DNA from: JAKVAV01 sp047632755
GTDB taxonomy: Bacteria > Bacteroidota > Bacteroidia > Flavobacteriales_D > Cryomorphaceae
NCBI GenBank assembly: GCA_047632755.1
Contig: JBLIDT010000005.1
Coordinates: forward strand, 115,629 to 179,628
Length of the DNA: 64,000 bases
Direction: 5' to 3'
Shown: piece by piece, positions 43,111 through 52,277 of the stretch
Numbering within the stretch: the stretch's first letter is position 1
Layout of the letters: each line of letters opens with the position of its first letter
Made by a program: the position numbers and the translations under genes
The notes under the pieces: model-generated
Databases searched by the model: none
Told to the model about the DNA's origin: nothing
The model's input: the letters and a program-made list of their open reading frames with translations, nothing else

Positions 43111-44277
43111 ATGAATGCAGTAACAGTAGAGGATAAAAAAATGATCGATGAATTTCATCGTGTCCCAGATATCATCTATTTCAATGATTCGAACTATATC
43201 GCCCACATCCGGCAAGATATTGAGAAGATCTTCGATCCCGCAAAGAACAAACTATTCAAAGATGGCAAAGCCGTTCGATGGGTATTTTACAACAACGAGG
43301 AGAAAAAGATCGGTAGACTAGCTGCATTCGTTAACCCCAAGACGGCATATACGGAGAATCAGCCGACAGGAGGTGTTGGGTTCTTTGAATCAATCAACGA
43401 TCAAGAAACAGCCAACTTCATTTTCGAAACGGGAAAGTATTGGCTCAAAGAGCAAGGCATGGAGGCGATGGATGGCCCTGTGAACTTTGGCGAACGAAAC
43501 CAATTTTGGGGTTGCTTGACCAAGAACTTCACCGATATGAATAGCTACGCGATGAACTACAATCCTGCGTACTATCCTGCGCTTTTTGAGATCTATGGAT
43601 TTCAGACCTACTTTGAGCAATTCCTATATACACGCCCTGTCTACCAGCCCGTAGAAGATGTTTTTGTCAGAAAGGTCGAGCGGCTTATGGAGAGCGAAGA
43701 GATAACCGTGCGAAATGCAGTAGGCATGTCCTTGGAAGAAATAGCAGAAAACTTCCTGAAGGTTTACAACGGTGCTTGGGCTGGGCATGACAATTTTAAA
43801 ATGATGGAGAAAAAGCAGGCCCTGAAAATCATGAAGTCCATGAAGCCTGTAATGGACAAGCGAATCCTAATATTCACCTTTGACAAAAAGAGTGAACCCA
43901 TTGCTTTTTTTATTAATCTTCCAGAGCTCAATGAAATATTCCGCTATTTAAACGGAAGTTTAAACCTTTTAGGAAAACTGAAGTTCTTATACCATCAGTG
44001 GAAGGGAACGCCCACCACCATGGTTGGAATCGTCTTTGGAGTAGTAAGAGAATGGCACGGAAAGGGAGTGGAGAGCGCTACTATTCATTGGTCAGGTAAA
44101 TATCTCACCGATAAGCAGATTTACGACAAAATCGTAATGCAATGGATCGGAGATTTTAACCCAAAAATGCTAAAAGTGGCCGAAAATCTCAATGGTACAC
44201 GTCACAGAGAAATGAAAACATACCGCTATCTATTTGATCGTGAGGCTGAATTCGAGCGCTGCCCCATTGTAGAATAG
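43111..44277 (+). CDS. GNAT-superfamily protein (YghO-like, 388 aa)
   Basis: The 388-residue protein resembles the YghO-type long GNAT proteins. Signs are GVGFFESINDQETANFIFE, MDGPVNFGERNQFWGCLT, YNPAYYPALFEIYGFQTYFEQF in the middle and a further GNAT-like half at the C-terminus (FDKKSEPIAFFINLPELNEI, GIVFGVVREWHGKGVESA). The second half carries a weak acetyl-CoA loop. The family is conserved in Bacteroidota with unknown substrate. It is a cytoplasmic protein with no signal peptide. Its promoter region is shared with aroK; the tRNA-Lys gene follows 79 bp downstream. Confidence 0.85.
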   Translation: MNAVTVEDKKMIDEFHRVPDIIYFNDSNYIAHIRQDIEKIFDPAKNKLFKDGKAVRWVFYNNEEKKIGRLAAFVNPKTAYTENQPTGGVGFFESINDQETANFIFETGKYWLKEQGMEAMDGPVNFGERNQFWGCLTKNFTDMNSYAMNYNPAYYPALFEIYGFQTYFEQFLYTRPVYQPVEDVFVRKVERLMESEEITVRNAVGMSLEEIAENFLKVYNGAWAGHDNFKMMEKKQALKIMKSMKPVMDKRILIFTFDKKSEPIAFFINLPELNEIFRYLNGSLNLLGKLKFLYHQWKGTPTTMVGIVFGVVREWHGKGVESATIHWSGKYLTDKQIYDKIVMQWIGDFNPKMLKVAENLNGTRHREMKTYRYLFDREAEFERCPIVE

Positions 44278-44307
44278 ATACCCACAAAATGAAGTGTAAA
44301 AAGAGCT

Positions 44308-44337
44308 TTGTGAGTTAAAAGTAAGCACCTATATTTG
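44308..44337 (+). promoter_or_regulatory. tRNA-Lys promoter (TTG-N19-TATATTTG)
   Basis: TTG at 44308-44310, a 19-base spacer and TATATTTG at 44330-44337 match the Bacteroidota consensus fully. The -7 box ends 19 bases before the tRNA. It has the same spacing as the tRNA-Ser promoter at 18.9 kb. Confidence 0.85.
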
Positions 44338-44356
44338 CACCCGCATTTTGACAAAT

Positions 44357-44429
44357 GATTCCGTAGCTCAGCTGGTAGAGCAACGCCCTTTTAAGGCGTG
44401 GGTCCTGGGTTCGAGCCCCAGCGGGATCA
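44357..44429 (+). tRNA. tRNA-Lys (anticodon TTT)
   Basis: The 73-nt sequence folds into a cloverleaf: acceptor GATTCCG with CGGGATC (one G-U pair), D arm GCTCAGCTGGTAGAGC, anticodon arm ACGCC-CTTTTAA-GGCGT with anticodon TTT, and T arm CTGGG-TTCGAGC-CCCAG. The discriminator is A, and CCA is not encoded. The consensus promoter upstream and the terminator four bases downstream show a single-gene transcript. Confidence 0.98.
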
Positions 44430-44432
44430 CAG

Positions 44433-44462
44433 AAAAAACCCGAGCACTAGCTCGGGTTTTTT
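44433..44462 (+). terminator. Terminator of tRNA-Lys
   Basis: AACCCGAGC and GCTCGGGTT form a 9-bp perfect stem around the loop ACTA, followed by six T in total. It lies directly after the tRNA gene. Confidence 0.9.
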
Positions 44463-44609
44463 AGTATTCAGAAGTTAGTATTGAGTCGGTTTATTTCAGT
44501 TAAAGCAGAAGGAAAACCCATTGACAAGAGCCAACGGGAGCATTCTAAAGCTTCGGTACACGGCACGGCGCATTAGTCTGTAGAAATTCAAAGGAATCGA
44601 TTTTTCGTG

Positions 44610-45375
44610 CCATGCGCTTCTTGATTCTATTATGATTCTTTTAGCCACATAGACGCCTCTATCACTTCCCACCACCTGCAGCAAGTAAAGTTCCGAAGCC
44701 AACAGCGAAACGTCAAAACTACCATTGGCTCACTGCAAAGGATAAGACACTACCGTACTTCTCGAAAGATCAGAGATGCACACCGCTTTGATTCGGTCAT
44801 TGAGCGCCTGCAGTGAGCATAATCGACCCGAAATCGAAGTGCCAACTGAACATTGATGCAACTAGAAGCAAGATTGGGGTAAACCTTCACTGCCCTCAAG
44901 GCGGTCTTGGTCGCGGGTGCTTACCGTGCCTTGGTTTAGCTTGACCATTCTGCGTTTTGCGCCCTTAAAGTCGCTGACGGAGCCGCCAATCATCAAGCTG
45001 CCGTCTTCAATTAGCCGTAGTGCATGATTGCCTGGACGAGCCAGATCCATTTCATCATCGGGATCATAATAATTGATAGTAGCCCCTTCACCGTCAAAGT
45101 AGTTCTGTTGTATTATTCCAAAATCATTTAGGGCAGAATTGCAATGTGCGAACTAATGCGACCACTGATGCTCTCGAACACCACGAGCCAACACTGGCTC
45201 TTTCTATCTTGCTGATGTGGGTGTTTAATCCTTGCGGCATGGGTTCTCTAATAGGAAAGGGGGCGTCGTGGGTGCCATCGGGGAATAAGCGCATCAAATA
45301 CCTGAAGAGGCTGGGCTGCGAGGTATCGGTGACAATGGCAAATAAGCAACAACTTGACCTGACTGATGATTAGAG
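44610..45375 (-). pseudogene. Decayed secreted protein with delta-60-like repeats and T9SS sorting domain
   Basis: Minus-strand fragments in shifting frames give the end of a T9SS cargo protein. Near 44620-44740 the reading NGSFDVSLLASELYLLQVV and GVYVAKRIIIE is a typical type A sorting domain. Upstream, around 44870-45050, LRLIEDGSLMIGGSVSDFKG and RRMVKLNQG match delta-60 type repeats, with LMRLFPDGTHDAPFP near 45290 as another. Several stops and frameshifts break the frame. The N-terminus is not recognisable; 45376-45635 holds no gene and may be its remainder. The stretch 44463-44609 is empty apart from run-on of the same frame. The pseudogene status is clear; the exact family is moderately sure. 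Confidence 0.7.
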
Positions 45376-45635
45376 ACGGTTTTTATGATCACTTGACTGA
45401 AATTTGATGTGATCGTTTGAGAAAACTGTGGGCTCGAATTCGTGTATCCGCCTCAGTTATGATTTTGGCCTACGTACGCTGTGGATGCGAAAAGTATTAC
45501 AGAGAGGAAAAAAGAGAAGTAGAGGTTTTCATGATATTCGATTGATTTCCTAAATATCGAACAATGAGAAAAAGGTGAACAAGTACACCGAGATGAGCAT
45601 GGAACTCAATACGTCTTTAAAGCAGTGTACCGAAG

Positions 45636-46058
45636 TTAGCTGACCACTTCATAACAATTAACTTGTGACTTCACCCATTCCATATGAGCTTTAAACTTGA
45701 AGTCGGCCCACTTTTCACTCATAGGGGAGTTCTCTACCCGAGCATTAAATCGATGAAAAGGCCTAGGTCCCGATAGAGCGCATTCCAATTCATTGCGCAT
45801 TGCACAATCAATCATTGAAAATGCGAAGTTTTGCATAATTCTGAATAAGTGAGAAGTCTCCATGGTTTGGAATACCAAAAACTCGTCTTCATGGCCCTGC
45901 AAATCAGCTAAAACGTCTTCCCACTGAGAAGGATCAAAATATGGGTCTTCTACATTCGGCAGGAAATACATCGTACCACTATGCTTATGAATCCAACATT
46001 CCAGACCACATTGAAGCCAATCGGCTATCTCTCGCACGGTGTTTTCAGAGAGTTTCAC
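45636..46058 (-). CDS. UPF0158 family protein
   Basis: The 140-residue protein follows the UPF0158 pattern: KLSENTVREIADWLQCGLECWIHK at the start, a mid segment DPSQWEDVLADLQ, then TSHLFRIMQNFAFSMIDCAMRNEL, the signature ALSGPRPFHRFNARVENSP and EKWADFKFKAHMEWV at the end. This family is widespread and has no known function. It is cytoplasmic and stands alone. The length is normal and the frame is clean, unlike the neighbouring decayed region. Confidence 0.85.
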   Translation of the reverse strand: MKLSENTVREIADWLQCGLECWIHKHSGTMYFLPNVEDPYFDPSQWEDVLADLQGHEDEFLVFQTMETSHLFRIMQNFAFSMIDCAMRNELECALSGPRPFHRFNARVENSPMSEKWADFKFKAHMEWVKSQVNCYEVVS

Positions 46059-46159
46059 CCTATCAAAGTACAGAACTCCGTCGAATAAAGAAGTAAATCA
46101 CTAAATATTTGTTAATCAACCGAGGAGAGAAAACATAGCCCCAATTAGTGGCATAAGTT

Positions 46160-49100
46160 TTAGTTGGTACTGTTTACAGAAATGTATTTGGTGACCACAC
46201 TCTCAGCATTGGAGGCTTTAATTATATAAGTACCGTGGGCGAAACCATTTAGATTCATACGGTAGTTTGTAATTCCGCCTATTACCTCGCTCTTTACTTG
46301 CCGACCAATCATGTCGTATACTTCAATTTTATTCATCTCAAAAGAGGCGAAGAGATTTACCACACCGCTCGTTGGATTAGGATACATGTTAAATGTTTCT
46401 AGCCCACCAAAGATTTGATCTTCTTGATTTTCAGCAATACCGGAACCTGTTGTAAACACATCCGTTACTGAAAACGGAGTGATCACCAATGGATTTAATT
46501 GACAAGCGCATTGGACTTTCCACTCATAGGAAGTGTTCGGTTCCACTGCGTTATAAGAGATGAAATAGGAGCTCGCTTCTGGTATAAGAATATTTATATT
46601 TCTCGATCCAGAATTACCAAGTACTCTACCATTTACTCGGCAACCAAGGGTGCCAGGAATTGGATCCCAGCTTAACGACACTCCATTTTGCAGCAACTCT
46701 GAGGCTAGATTAATCGGAGCATCGTCACATGAAACAGGCGCCTCACAATCGTTGAAAAAGGACTGAGCACGATTGAATGCGTCAATACCGATCACATCGC
46801 CGATTATTCTACCTGGTATGTCATCTGCTGGAGGGTGGATTCCACCCCATATTCTTGAAAGACCAGACTCATCGGCAGCATCTCGATAGGTAGCCCATTG
46901 CAATTCTACATCTACACTGGGACCGTCTTCAAAAACCAAAAACTCGTCCTGCGGAGCAAAAAAGGTTCCTATTCCCCCAGGGAAATATTCATCACCAGTA
47001 AAAGATGTAAGCACCTCTGCAGCAGCTCTCGAAAAAGTAGAGTGCCCTGAAATGTATCCCGCAAAAGGTGGTGTAACGAATGATGGTCGCTGATATGGAA
47101 CCCAGTCCTCTGCTAAAATCCAATCAACTCCAGCTTCATCTGTATCTACATTTTCAATGACCTCATGTCCTCGCCAAGCTTTCACCTTTATCTTATTGAT
47201 ATTTTCATTTGAGCCTCCTACAAGAGGATCTCCTACTTCAATTAATTCGACATATCCAAGCTCTAAAGACAAGCCTGCAGGATGATAATTCGGCAAGCCA
47301 ACATCCGAACTTTGACCCAAATCAGCCATTCCTCGAATTGCTGAAATCGGCCGAATATAATCGTAGCGGCCTTTTACACCCCAAGCGGTGACGGCTGCAT
47401 CATGCATGGCGCCACCTAAGGTAAAGTAGCCCTTAATATTCCATTCCGTTTCGGAAACCTCAGCCCCTTGTCCTTCAATTTTTAATTCAACATCAGGATG
47501 TTCCGTTACGTAGTTAAAAATAGAAAACCAGTGACCGGGTGGGGTCTCAGAGTCAGGCCCATCTGCCCAAAATTCAGCAAGAACTCTAGCGTAATCAGCA
47601 CGAGGCACCATATTCTGTTGGTAGGGAAGACCAGTAAATGGATTCACAGCATGGCCAGGACTAGTCGTTCCGCCATCCAACTGATTGTAAAAACTAGGAT
47701 ACTCTGAAAAATTAACTGGAAAAGCCCCCCTATTTCCGATAGAAGCAGGTGATATATCCCACATTTCTCCATCAGTAGCGTCGAGGTGTGAAGACCATAA
47801 GAGTGTAGTCATGAATGTCCATTGATAAAGGTCGGTTTCACCGCTACCGTCATTTACCCAAAGAGGAGGACTACCAGGGTCCAAGAATGTCTTGTAATCA
47901 AAACCGTCTCTTTGAAAATTGGAAGATTGATTTTCATCAAGAGCAAAATTGTCTACTTGTCCCCATTCTGGAGATAAAAAAGCAAGTGCTGCTCCAGGAA
48001 TTTCATTTCCGCTTTGGTCGATAAAGATCTCGAGAATTAAAGGTTGCCAACGGTTCATGTCAGCGATGAGTGGATTGCCTGGGTCTTCTACACTGAGTGG
48101 AGGATTTACGGGCTGATAAAATTCATTTGAATATTGATTTCCCTCATTCGAATTGTCCTGCAAGCCAAAATCTATAATCTCCTGAGCTAGGTAGTTTCCT
48201 AACGCTGCTGCTGAACCGCCGCTGTAATCCGTTGAGGAGAACCCAATGTCATAGCCCAATAAAAACATATGATTGTCGAATCCCTGCTGCAATAAGGAGG
48301 GATTTGGCGCATTCTGGAATCTATGAGAAAGCAATCTATAAGAGACATAACTAATGGCCTCAGCAACCGCCGCTTCCGTATCAACAGGAAGTTCGAAAGG
48401 AGTGAAAGAAGACACAAATCCGTCTCGCTCCTGTCCCAATAAATAAGAACAGCCTTCATTATAAACAGACCATATATCCCACATAGCTACTGAATGATGA
48501 AACAAGTTTCGAGCGTGCATAGTTGGTCTTGCAAAGTCTTTGCGGATTGAAGCTAGCAGCATCTCATTCCATTGATGGGCAATCTCTAGGGTCAGGTCAA
48601 TTACAGGAAACTCAGTGGAAGGTGCGCAACTAGGGTCGGCATTGGTTGGACATGGATCACAAGCATCGGGCAGACCATCGCCGTCAAAATCAGCGGCATC
48701 TTGAACGAGGTCACAAGAGTTGTTCATGATTACCTCGTAACCTTCACACTTACCATTTATGAAATCAAATAATCCATCGCCATTAAAATCAGCAATAGCA
48801 ATGTCATAGCTATTTGCAGCCCACGCCTGAAATCCATCGTTGAACATTTGAGTGAAAACTCCACCATTGTTTTGCAGGATTTTTACCTCACGACCAGAAT
48901 TACACGGAGGAATATCGACATCGACATCACTAACGATGACATCCATATCCCCATCCAAATCCAAATCAGCCTTCTCAACGTTTCCGCCAAAGCCACCTGA
49001 ACCATTCACCACATCTATTCTGTTTGTTGTGCAACTAACATCTTGCACAGCAGCCATAATTTGAATAACGTAATCTTGTCCATCATCTACTACAAAAACG

Positions 49101-50005
49101 TCGTTGAAGCCATTGCCATTAAAGTCGTCAATGCTGATCATATAAGGAGAAAAGGGAGCGATATTTTGCCAATTGGCGAAATTCCCCGTTCCATCATTGA
49201 AAAGGACAAAAACACCATTATCATTAAAGGGCTCGACACCAAACAGTGTAGAAACCTTAACAATGTCAAGATCGGAATCGCCGTCCATATCTTCTAGCTC
49301 GACTGCAGTTCCAAACGCCGAATTTCTTAAGTTCCCTAGACGAGATTCACTTTCATTGGTAAAGTTTCCGGTGCCATCGTTTATGAGCAGGAAGTCTTTC
49401 GCTGCTCCTCCGCCCTGTTTGTAATTTACAAAGTACAGGTCATCATCATTATCGCCATCTAAGTCAGCTGCTTTCACGGCACACATTAAGATGACATCTT
49501 CGGTCAATTCGGGAAAACGCGTACTGCTTTCGTCTGCTAAGCCCAGCCAATCTCCATTGATGTCTTCTCCAAGGTTTGCGTAATACATTGGTTGCTGTGA
49601 AAAAGTATTGGCAATAATCACATCGAGCCATCCATCATCATCCATATCATGGGCAATGACGTGTCTGCCGAAAGTGGGGGTACTTATAAATCCAGGCGCC
49701 AGAGACACCGTCTGGTCTATGAGTACTCCATTCTGATTCATTAAAAGCAAAGCTGTCTTAGCAGGTTCGTTAGAATTTGAAAATGGTTCTTTTCTAACAC
49801 AGATGACATCGGTAAACCCATCGTTATTCAAATCGCCCACGGCAAAATCTTTCTCTTCAGTATCCGTATTGGCAACAGTTGAAAGTGTGAGTCGCTCATC
49901 AGTCTCCACATCAAATGTGAGCCAGTCTTGAGCATTTGAAATATGTGGTAAGGCAAGGGATGCGCCTATCAGAGTCACCGAAATAATCCAGTTAAAATTC
50001 TTCAT
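46160..50005 (-). CDS. Giant secreted FG-GAP / vanadium-haloperoxidase-like protein with T9SS domain
   Basis: The 1281-residue protein has a signal peptide (~1-25, ending NAQ). Residues ~50-445 contain FG-GAP/VCBS repeats (DLNNDGFTDVICV, DMDDDGWLDVIIA, DLDGDNDDDLYFV). A thrombospondin-type-3 calcium motif DFDGDGLPDACDPCPTN follows at ~450. Residues ~475-1090 form a PAP2/vanadium chloroperoxidase-like domain: WNEMLLASIRKDFARPTMHARNLFH, ISGHSTFSRAAAEV near 985 and RIWGGIHPPADDIPGR near 1055, which supply the expected Ser/His and Arg/His vanadate ligands. A fibronectin-like part (~1100-1190) and a T9SS sorting domain (FNMYPNPTSGVVNLF to the end) close it. Halide oxidation is inferred; phosphatase activity is the alternative. 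Confidence 0.88.
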   Translation of the reverse strand: MKNFNWIISVTLIGASLALPHISNAQDWLTFDVETDERLTLSTVANTDTEEKDFAVGDLNNDGFTDVICVRKEPFSNSNEPAKTALLLMNQNGVLIDQTVSLAPGFISTPTFGRHVIAHDMDDDGWLDVIIANTFSQQPMYYANLGEDINGDWLGLADESSTRFPELTEDVILMCAVKAADLDGDNDDDLYFVNYKQGGGAAKDFLLINDGTGNFTNESESRLGNLRNSAFGTAVELEDMDGDSDLDIVKVSTLFGVEPFNDNGVFVLFNDGTGNFANWQNIAPFSPYMISIDDFNGNGFNDVFVVDDGQDYVIQIMAAVQDVSCTTNRIDVVNGSGGFGGNVEKADLDLDGDMDVIVSDVDVDIPPCNSGREVKILQNNGGVFTQMFNDGFQAWAANSYDIAIADFNGDGLFDFINGKCEGYEVIMNNSCDLVQDAADFDGDGLPDACDPCPTNADPSCAPSTEFPVIDLTLEIAHQWNEMLLASIRKDFARPTMHARNLFHHSVAMWDIWSVYNEGCSYLLGQERDGFVSSFTPFELPVDTEAAVAEAISYVSYRLLSHRFQNAPNPSLLQQGFDNHMFLLGYDIGFSSTDYSGGSAAALGNYLAQEIIDFGLQDNSNEGNQYSNEFYQPVNPPLSVEDPGNPLIADMNRWQPLILEIFIDQSGNEIPGAALAFLSPEWGQVDNFALDENQSSNFQRDGFDYKTFLDPGSPPLWVNDGSGETDLYQWTFMTTLLWSSHLDATDGEMWDISPASIGNRGAFPVNFSEYPSFYNQLDGGTTSPGHAVNPFTGLPYQQNMVPRADYARVLAEFWADGPDSETPPGHWFSIFNYVTEHPDVELKIEGQGAEVSETEWNIKGYFTLGGAMHDAAVTAWGVKGRYDYIRPISAIRGMADLGQSSDVGLPNYHPAGLSLELGYVELIEVGDPLVGGSNENINKIKVKAWRGHEVIENVDTDEAGVDWILAEDWVPYQRPSFVTPPFAGYISGHSTFSRAAAEVLTSFTGDEYFPGGIGTFFAPQDEFLVFEDGPSVDVELQWATYRDAADESGLSRIWGGIHPPADDIPGRIIGDVIGIDAFNRAQSFFNDCEAPVSCDDAPINLASELLQNGVSLSWDPIPGTLGCRVNGRVLGNSGSRNINILIPEASSYFISYNAVEPNTSYEWKVQCACQLNPLVITPFSVTDVFTTGSGIAENQEDQIFGGLETFNMYPNPTSGVVNLFASFEMNKIEVYDMIGRQVKSEVIGGITNYRMNLNGFAHGTYIIKASNAESVVTKYISVNSTN

Positions 50006-50260
50006 TCTGAGATTGTAACATGCCGATTACAATCGGCGGTTATTGGTTATTAAAGTTTTAAAAACTGAGAACAAGTTAATTGATAATAATGAGAAAGCAG
50101 AATATGGACAATTTGCTTTTCGACGGAGAGACATGTCATTTTGATCTCTAAATACAGCTGGAATTCTACTGTTAACCGAGGCAGATAGCACTGCTCAGTG
50201 CGAGATTGTATTTCTGACAGATGCAGTTCAAAAATTTAGCTGCCCTTCCAATTATCGGCC

Positions 50261-51286
50261 TTACTTTTTGGAATAGCCTTCGATAGCTTCTCCCAGGGTG
50301 TTCTTAATCATGCTTCTAAGTTTTCTTGGAGATATTACTTGAACGTCACTACCAAAACTTAATATTTGCATAATCAGCTCTCTTGTTATGCAAAGAAATA
50401 GCTCGACTTCCATGCTGGTTGCGGTTTTTTTTCGAATGCATTGTGACGAATGCCATGGCTGACTTTCAACGTATTTCCCCGAAAGGGATGAAAATTTCAA
50501 AATGATTTTTTCTGGTGCTTCATCCACCGCAGTGATCCCCAAACTATGCTTGAAATATCGATCTGAATCGAAATCTGCGTGACGCTTAAATCGTTCGTCC
50601 GTCAGTTCGACATGTCCCTCTACTCTATCCAAACCGAATACTACCGTGGCTTCTTTTTGGGGATTGTATCCAATTATATACCAGCGGTTTCGGTACTCCT
50701 TGAGCAGGTATGGATGGATGTGGTAGTTGCGCGATGGTTCGCCTGAAAACTTTTGATATTCAAAACTTACGGCCTTTCGGTCACGAATGCCCTCAAGCAA
50801 CACTTTGAGATGTGTCGACCCTTTATATTCAGGTGCCGTTTCAAACTGAACATATTGTTCAACGCTCTGACCTGAAGTGGGCCTCAGGCTCAATCGGCCC
50901 AAAATTTTATCGATGGCATCTCCTGATGACTCGAAGAGCTGGATCCCTCGAAATTGTGCCAGTGTATTCGCAGCAAACTCTATCGCTTCAATATCTTCTT
51001 GATTAAGAGGCATCTCATCAATGCTATAATCGGGATCATCGTAGTAGTAGCCTTTCTCTGCTTTACTGTATGCAATGGGTGCAAAATATCCAAGATTGGC
51101 CTCATTTCGCATCGCATAGAGATCTTTATCTATGGTGCTCGCTGAAATTCTATCGCCGTCTGAACCGTAGAGCTCTTCCTCGCATGCTTCTCTCAAATCC
51201 TCCTTGTTGGGAAAGGGTTTGAACTTATTGCTAATGCATCGATCGATAATGCGGTAGCGCAAGAGAGCATATTTATTCGCGGGCAT
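50261..51286 (-). CDS. WYL-domain transcriptional regulator
   Basis: The 341-residue protein starts with a winged-helix region (NKYALLRYRIIDRCI, SASTIDKDLYAMRNE) that should bind DNA. The WYL domain follows at about 165-240: AVSFEYQKFSGEPSRNYHIHPYLL, then NRWYIIGYNPQKEATVVFGLDRV. A C-terminal extension (WYL C-terminal) completes it. WYL regulators sense nucleic acid or nucleotide ligands and often control DNA damage or defence genes. No defence genes are near; the target genes are unknown. It diverges from the LpxL-like gene, with 61 bp between the starts, where a TATTTTTG box on the minus strand could serve as its promoter. Confidence 0.9.
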   Translation of the reverse strand: MPANKYALLRYRIIDRCISNKFKPFPNKEDLREACEEELYGSDGDRISASTIDKDLYAMRNEANLGYFAPIAYSKAEKGYYYDDPDYSIDEMPLNQEDIEAIEFAANTLAQFRGIQLFESSGDAIDKILGRLSLRPTSGQSVEQYVQFETAPEYKGSTHLKVLLEGIRDRKAVSFEYQKFSGEPSRNYHIHPYLLKEYRNRWYIIGYNPQKEATVVFGLDRVEGHVELTDERFKRHADFDSDRYFKHSLGITAVDEAPEKIILKFSSLSGKYVESQPWHSSQCIRKKTATSMEVELFLCITRELIMQILSFGSDVQVISPRKLRSMIKNTLGEAIEGYSKK

Positions 51287-51347
51287 AGTCTGAGGCTTTC
51301 CGCCAAAAATACCAACTTAATCCTGCATCTATGCTACTTTTACCGAC

Positions 51348-52223
51348 ATGCAATTTTTGGGTTATGGCGTAGCATATATTTTTTTATGGACCATTACATG
51401 GTTTCCACTGGGTGCTCTATTTTTAATCGGTGATTTATTCTACCTATTGGCCTACCGCGTGATTGGTTACCGAAAAGACATTGTAAGATCAAATCTGAAA
51501 AGCTCGTTTCCCGATAAGACGTTAGAGGAAATCATAGAAATTGAAAAAAGATTTTATCACCATTTGGGAGATAGCTTCATTGAATGGTTTTACCCATTGC
51601 ATCGATCAGCAAAGCAATTAAAACCGCGGTATATATTTAAAAATCCCGAGCTTTTAAATAATCTTTACACCAAGGGAATAAGTGTAGCAGGAGTTTTGGG
51701 GCATTATGGAAATTGGGAATGGCTTTCTCTGCTACCTACAGAAATCAAGCACAAAGTCTGGGCGATTCACAAACCGCTAAAAAACCCTTATTTCAACAAA
51801 CTCATAAACGGACTTCGTTCCAAGTATGGTGTTCATATGGTTTCTGCTAAGGATAGTTATAGAAAGTTGAAGACAGAAAAGGACAATGGCGAGGTAACCA
51901 TGACTTATTTTTTGGCCGACCAAAGCCCCCAAGCGTCAAAAATCAAGTACTGGACTTCTTTTCTGGGTCAGGAGACTCCCGTCTTTTTAGGGGCTGAGCA
52001 GATTGCTAAGAAGCTCGATATGGCAGTGGTTTTCTTTGATATTAAAAAAGTGAATCGGGGTTGCTATGAAATTGAGTTTAAACTTCTTTCAGAAAAACCA
52101 AAAAACGAAGAGCCATATATAATCACCGAAAAACACGTGAAAGCACTGGAAAAGCGAATTAATGCTGAACCTGAATGGTGGCTGTGGAGCCATCGAAGGT
52201 GGAAACACAAACGATTCAAGTGA
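51348..52223 (+). CDS. LpxL/HtrB-like lipid A acyltransferase
   Basis: The 291-residue protein has one N-terminal membrane helix region and belongs to the LpxL/HtrB lysophospholipid-acyltransferase group. It has the catalytic HxxxxE motif in VLGHYGNWEW (~residue 118-127) and the FLADQSPQ segment near 187. It should add a secondary acyl chain to lipid A on the inner face of the inner membrane. The C-terminus HRRWKHKRFK is the typical WxHrRwk end of this family. It diverges from the WYL regulator and is followed 54 bp later by the esterase gene on the same strand. Confidence 0.92.
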   Translation: MQFLGYGVAYIFLWTITWFPLGALFLIGDLFYLLAYRVIGYRKDIVRSNLKSSFPDKTLEEIIEIEKRFYHHLGDSFIEWFYPLHRSAKQLKPRYIFKNPELLNNLYTKGISVAGVLGHYGNWEWLSLLPTEIKHKVWAIHKPLKNPYFNKLINGLRSKYGVHMVSAKDSYRKLKTEKDNGEVTMTYFLADQSPQASKIKYWTSFLGQETPVFLGAEQIAKKLDMAVVFFDIKKVNRGCYEIEFKLLSEKPKNEEPYIITEKHVKALEKRINAEPEWWLWSHRRWKHKRFK

Positions 52224-52277
52224 CTTGTTTATCCAAAAAAAAATTTAGAACTTGCGATACAAATAATAATTTATTCG

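Noticed and set aside
50006..50260. Possible copy of the PBP-flanking repeat near a tttaaaaac word
   Set aside because: Only short A/T-rich words match; no colinear alignment could be made.
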